Assembly (NCBI GenBank): GCA_012974445.1
Contig: JAAXQG010000296.1
Location: forward strand, 1 to 53,122
Length of the DNA stretch: 53,122 nucleotides
Source of the DNA: Desulfuromonadales bacterium
Lineage (GTDB): Bacteria > Desulfobacterota > Desulfuromonadia > Desulfuromonadales > JAAXQG01
Reading direction: 5' to 3'
Position numbers and translations under genes: made by a program. Shown here piece by piece: positions 51,240-53,122 of the stretch (positions are counted from its first letter, which is position 1; every line of letters starts with the position of its first letter). A model generated the notes under the pieces. The model saw nothing but the letters and a program-made list of their open reading frames with translations, searched no databases and had not been told where the DNA came from.

Positions 51240-53122
51240 TTGCGTTTTTATACCATCATTGCGGCCATTGCTCTTTGCCTCAGCCTGAGCGCTGGCCTCG
51301 TCAACGCCGCCCCTTCCGGGAATATTACAGATTCCGAAGGGGTCACTCTTGACTTCAAGAATGTGCCCCTGAAGGATTTCATCGATACGATCAGTGAACT
51401 CACGGAGAAAAACTTCGTCTTTGACGAGAAGCTCAAGGGCAATGTGACCCTGGTCACTCCAGAGCGCATCTCCCTGGACGACGCCTATCGGGTTTTCCTC
51501 ACCGTGCTGAACATGAAGGGCTTCACCGTCATCCCCAGCGGTAAAGTCAACAAAATCGTCGCCACCCGCGAGGCCAAGGAACAGAACCTGCCCACCATCA
51601 CCGAGCCTTCCGGGCGACTTGGAGAGCAGTATGTCACCCAGATCATTCCGCTGGAGCACCTGGACGCCAATGTAGTGGCCACCACCATACTCAAGCCCCT
51701 GATTCCCAAGACGGGCGTCGTGGCGGCCTATGCGCCGACAAACAGCCTTATTATCACCGATAATGCAGCAAACATCGAAAGACTCTATCGCATCATTCGG
51801 GAACTGGACATCCGCCCCCCCGAAGATACGATCGAGATTTTTCAACTCAACTATGCTCCGGCCGAGGAGCTTGCCACGGTGATTCGCCAGTATCTCGTCT
51901 CTCTGGAGGGGCGGGCAACCCCGGCTCGTCGAAAAGGCGCTGCACCGGCTCAGGACAGCCAGCTCATCATTCCCTACCCTCGTACAAACGTGCTCATTAT
52001 TGCTACGGCTCCCGAGCGGATTCAGGCCGTGCGTGAACTCATCGCCCAGCTCGACCGCAAGCAGCCCAACACCCGCTCCAATATCAGCGTCTATTATCTT
52101 GAAAATGCCGATGCGGAAACCCTGGCCAAGACCCTGAACGAGATCGTCACCGGAGCCAAGATTCAGCAGCAGGCCCAGGCAAGACGAGGGGCGAAACAGG
52201 CGGCACAGAAGGCCCAGGAGGCCGCGCTGAAAACGCCGGTGAGCATCACGGCCGACAAGGCGACCAACGCCCTGATCATCAACGCCACTCCTGAAGACTA
52301 CGAGCTGATGAAGGGGATCATCCAGCAGCTGGATATCGTGCGAAAGCAGGTGTTCGTCGAAGCCTTGATCCTGGAGCTTTCCCTGGATGCCACCAAGAGC
52401 CTGGGCGTCTCCCTGCAGGGAGGAGCTTCGGCAGGAGGTAACGGTATCACCTTCGGCACCAGCAATCTCAACACCGGGAATGTGAGTCTCGGCCAACTAT
52501 CTCCTGGCGACGGAACCGAGACGCCGTCTCTGCTGACCGAGACGATTCAAGGCCTTGTACTGGGGGGGCTCTTCAGCCCCATCACCATTGACGGACCCGA
52601 CGGAAAAATCACTGTCCCCGCCCTCTCGGCCCTCATCGACCTCTCCCAAACCAACACCGATGTGAACGTGGTCTCCGCCCCCCGGATACTGACCATGGAC
52701 AACGAAGAGGCCGAAATCATCGTCGGCTCCAACGTGCCCATCGTTACGGGACGCTCCACCACCGACGGAGGCACCCGCGACACCATTGTGGAGCGGCAGG
52801 ATGTGGCTCTGACGCTGCGCATCACCCCCCAGATCACAGAAGGGGGGCTGGTCCGACTGGATGTTTTCCAGGAGATCACCGAGGTCGCGCCCAGCAACGC
52901 CAGCGTCGGCAACGTCAACGAGGTGGGTCCGACCCTCACCAAGCGCCTGCTGCGCAATTCGGTCCTGGCGGAAAGCGGCAAAACCGTCGTTCTGGGGGGG
53001 CTAATAAGCACCAATAAATCCAACCGCGTCAGCAAAGTGCCCTTTCTCGGCGATCTTCCCCTTGTGGGCTGGCTCTTTCGCTCCAAGAGCGATTCTGAGC
53101 GTAAAACCAACCTGCTGGTCTT
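51240..53122 (+). CDS. gspD: Type II secretion secretin GspD, 3' truncated by window edge, TTG start
   Basis: Not in ORF track (runs off edge). Translation LRFYTIIAAIALCLSLSAGLVNAAPSGNITDSEGVTLDFKNVPLKDFIDTISELTEKNFVFDEKLKGNVTL...; secretin core VPFLGDLPLVGWLFRSKSDSERKTNLLV. Confidence 0.95.
   Translation, partial: MRFYTIIAAIALCLSLSAGLVNAAPSGNITDSEGVTLDFKNVPLKDFIDTISELTEKNFVFDEKLKGNVTLVTPERISLDDAYRVFLTVLNMKGFTVIPSGKVNKIVATREAKEQNLPTITEPSGRLGEQYVTQIIPLEHLDANVVATTILKPLIPKTGVVAAYAPTNSLIITDNAANIERLYRIIRELDIRPPEDTIEIFQLNYAPAEELATVIRQYLVSLEGRATPARRKGAAPAQDSQLIIPYPRTNVLIIATAPERIQAVRELIAQLDRKQPNTRSNISVYYLENADAETLAKTLNEIVTGAKIQQQAQARRGAKQAAQKAQEAALKTPVSITADKATNALIINATPEDYELMKGIIQQLDIVRKQVFVEALILELSLDATKSLGVSLQGGASAGGNGITFGTSNLNTGNVSLGQLSPGDGTETPSLLTETIQGLVLGGLFSPITIDGPDGKITVPALSALIDLSQTNTDVNVVSAPRILTMDNEEAEIIVGSNVPIVTGRSTTDGGTRDTIVERQDVALTLRITPQITEGGLVRLDVFQEITEVAPSNASVGNVNEVGPTLTKRLLRNSVLAESGKTVVLGGLISTNKSNRVSKVPFLGDLPLVGWLFRSKSDSERKTNLLV

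Noticed and set aside
51237-52496. 419-aa minus-strand ORF
   Set aside because: Antisense of gspD, which has clear secretin motifs

Overview
Most of this window (about 3.2-53.1 kb) is a conserved housekeeping chromosome segment. Gene order and protein families suggest a Desulfuromonadales/Geobacter-like deltaproteobacterium (inference from synteny, no database search). On the minus strand I read tRNA-Arg(CCU), apt, rpoS-nlpD-pcm-surE, merR, pheT-pheS, rplT-rpmI-infC-thrS, tRNA-Val(GAC), hom, nusB-ribH-ribBA-ribE-ribD, nrdR, dCMP deaminase, glyA, rpiB, and the fabF-acpP-fabG-fabD-fabH-plsX-rpmF-yceD fatty acid cluster. After about 29.2 kb the strands are mixed: mazG and fxsA (+), murJ (-), rpsT (+), holA-lptE-leuS, infA, an orphan receiver, der, era, a radical SAM protein and rnc (-), then tmk-holB-ricT-metG-tatD/radical SAM fusion, an acidic lipoprotein, a TraF/PorV-like outer membrane protein, gspC and a truncated gspD (+). 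The first 3.1 kb is an accessory patchwork next to tRNA-Arg. It holds a HigB/HigA-type toxin-antitoxin pair with a clear palindromic operator, traces of RAYT/REP elements, a phage-like gene, a chimeric ORF and a frameshifted pseudogene. I found no convincing new multi-gene system. The observations most worth follow-up are: (i) the accessory patchwork, (ii) an infC gene that appears to start at AUA, (iii) a tRNA-Val/terminator arrangement directly in front of thrS plus further hairpins inside the ribosomal-protein operon, (iv) a ~209-bp MITE-like element between rpsT and holA, (v) a TatD-radical SAM fusion, and (vi) a lipoprotein/TraF-like pair upstream of the type II secretion genes.
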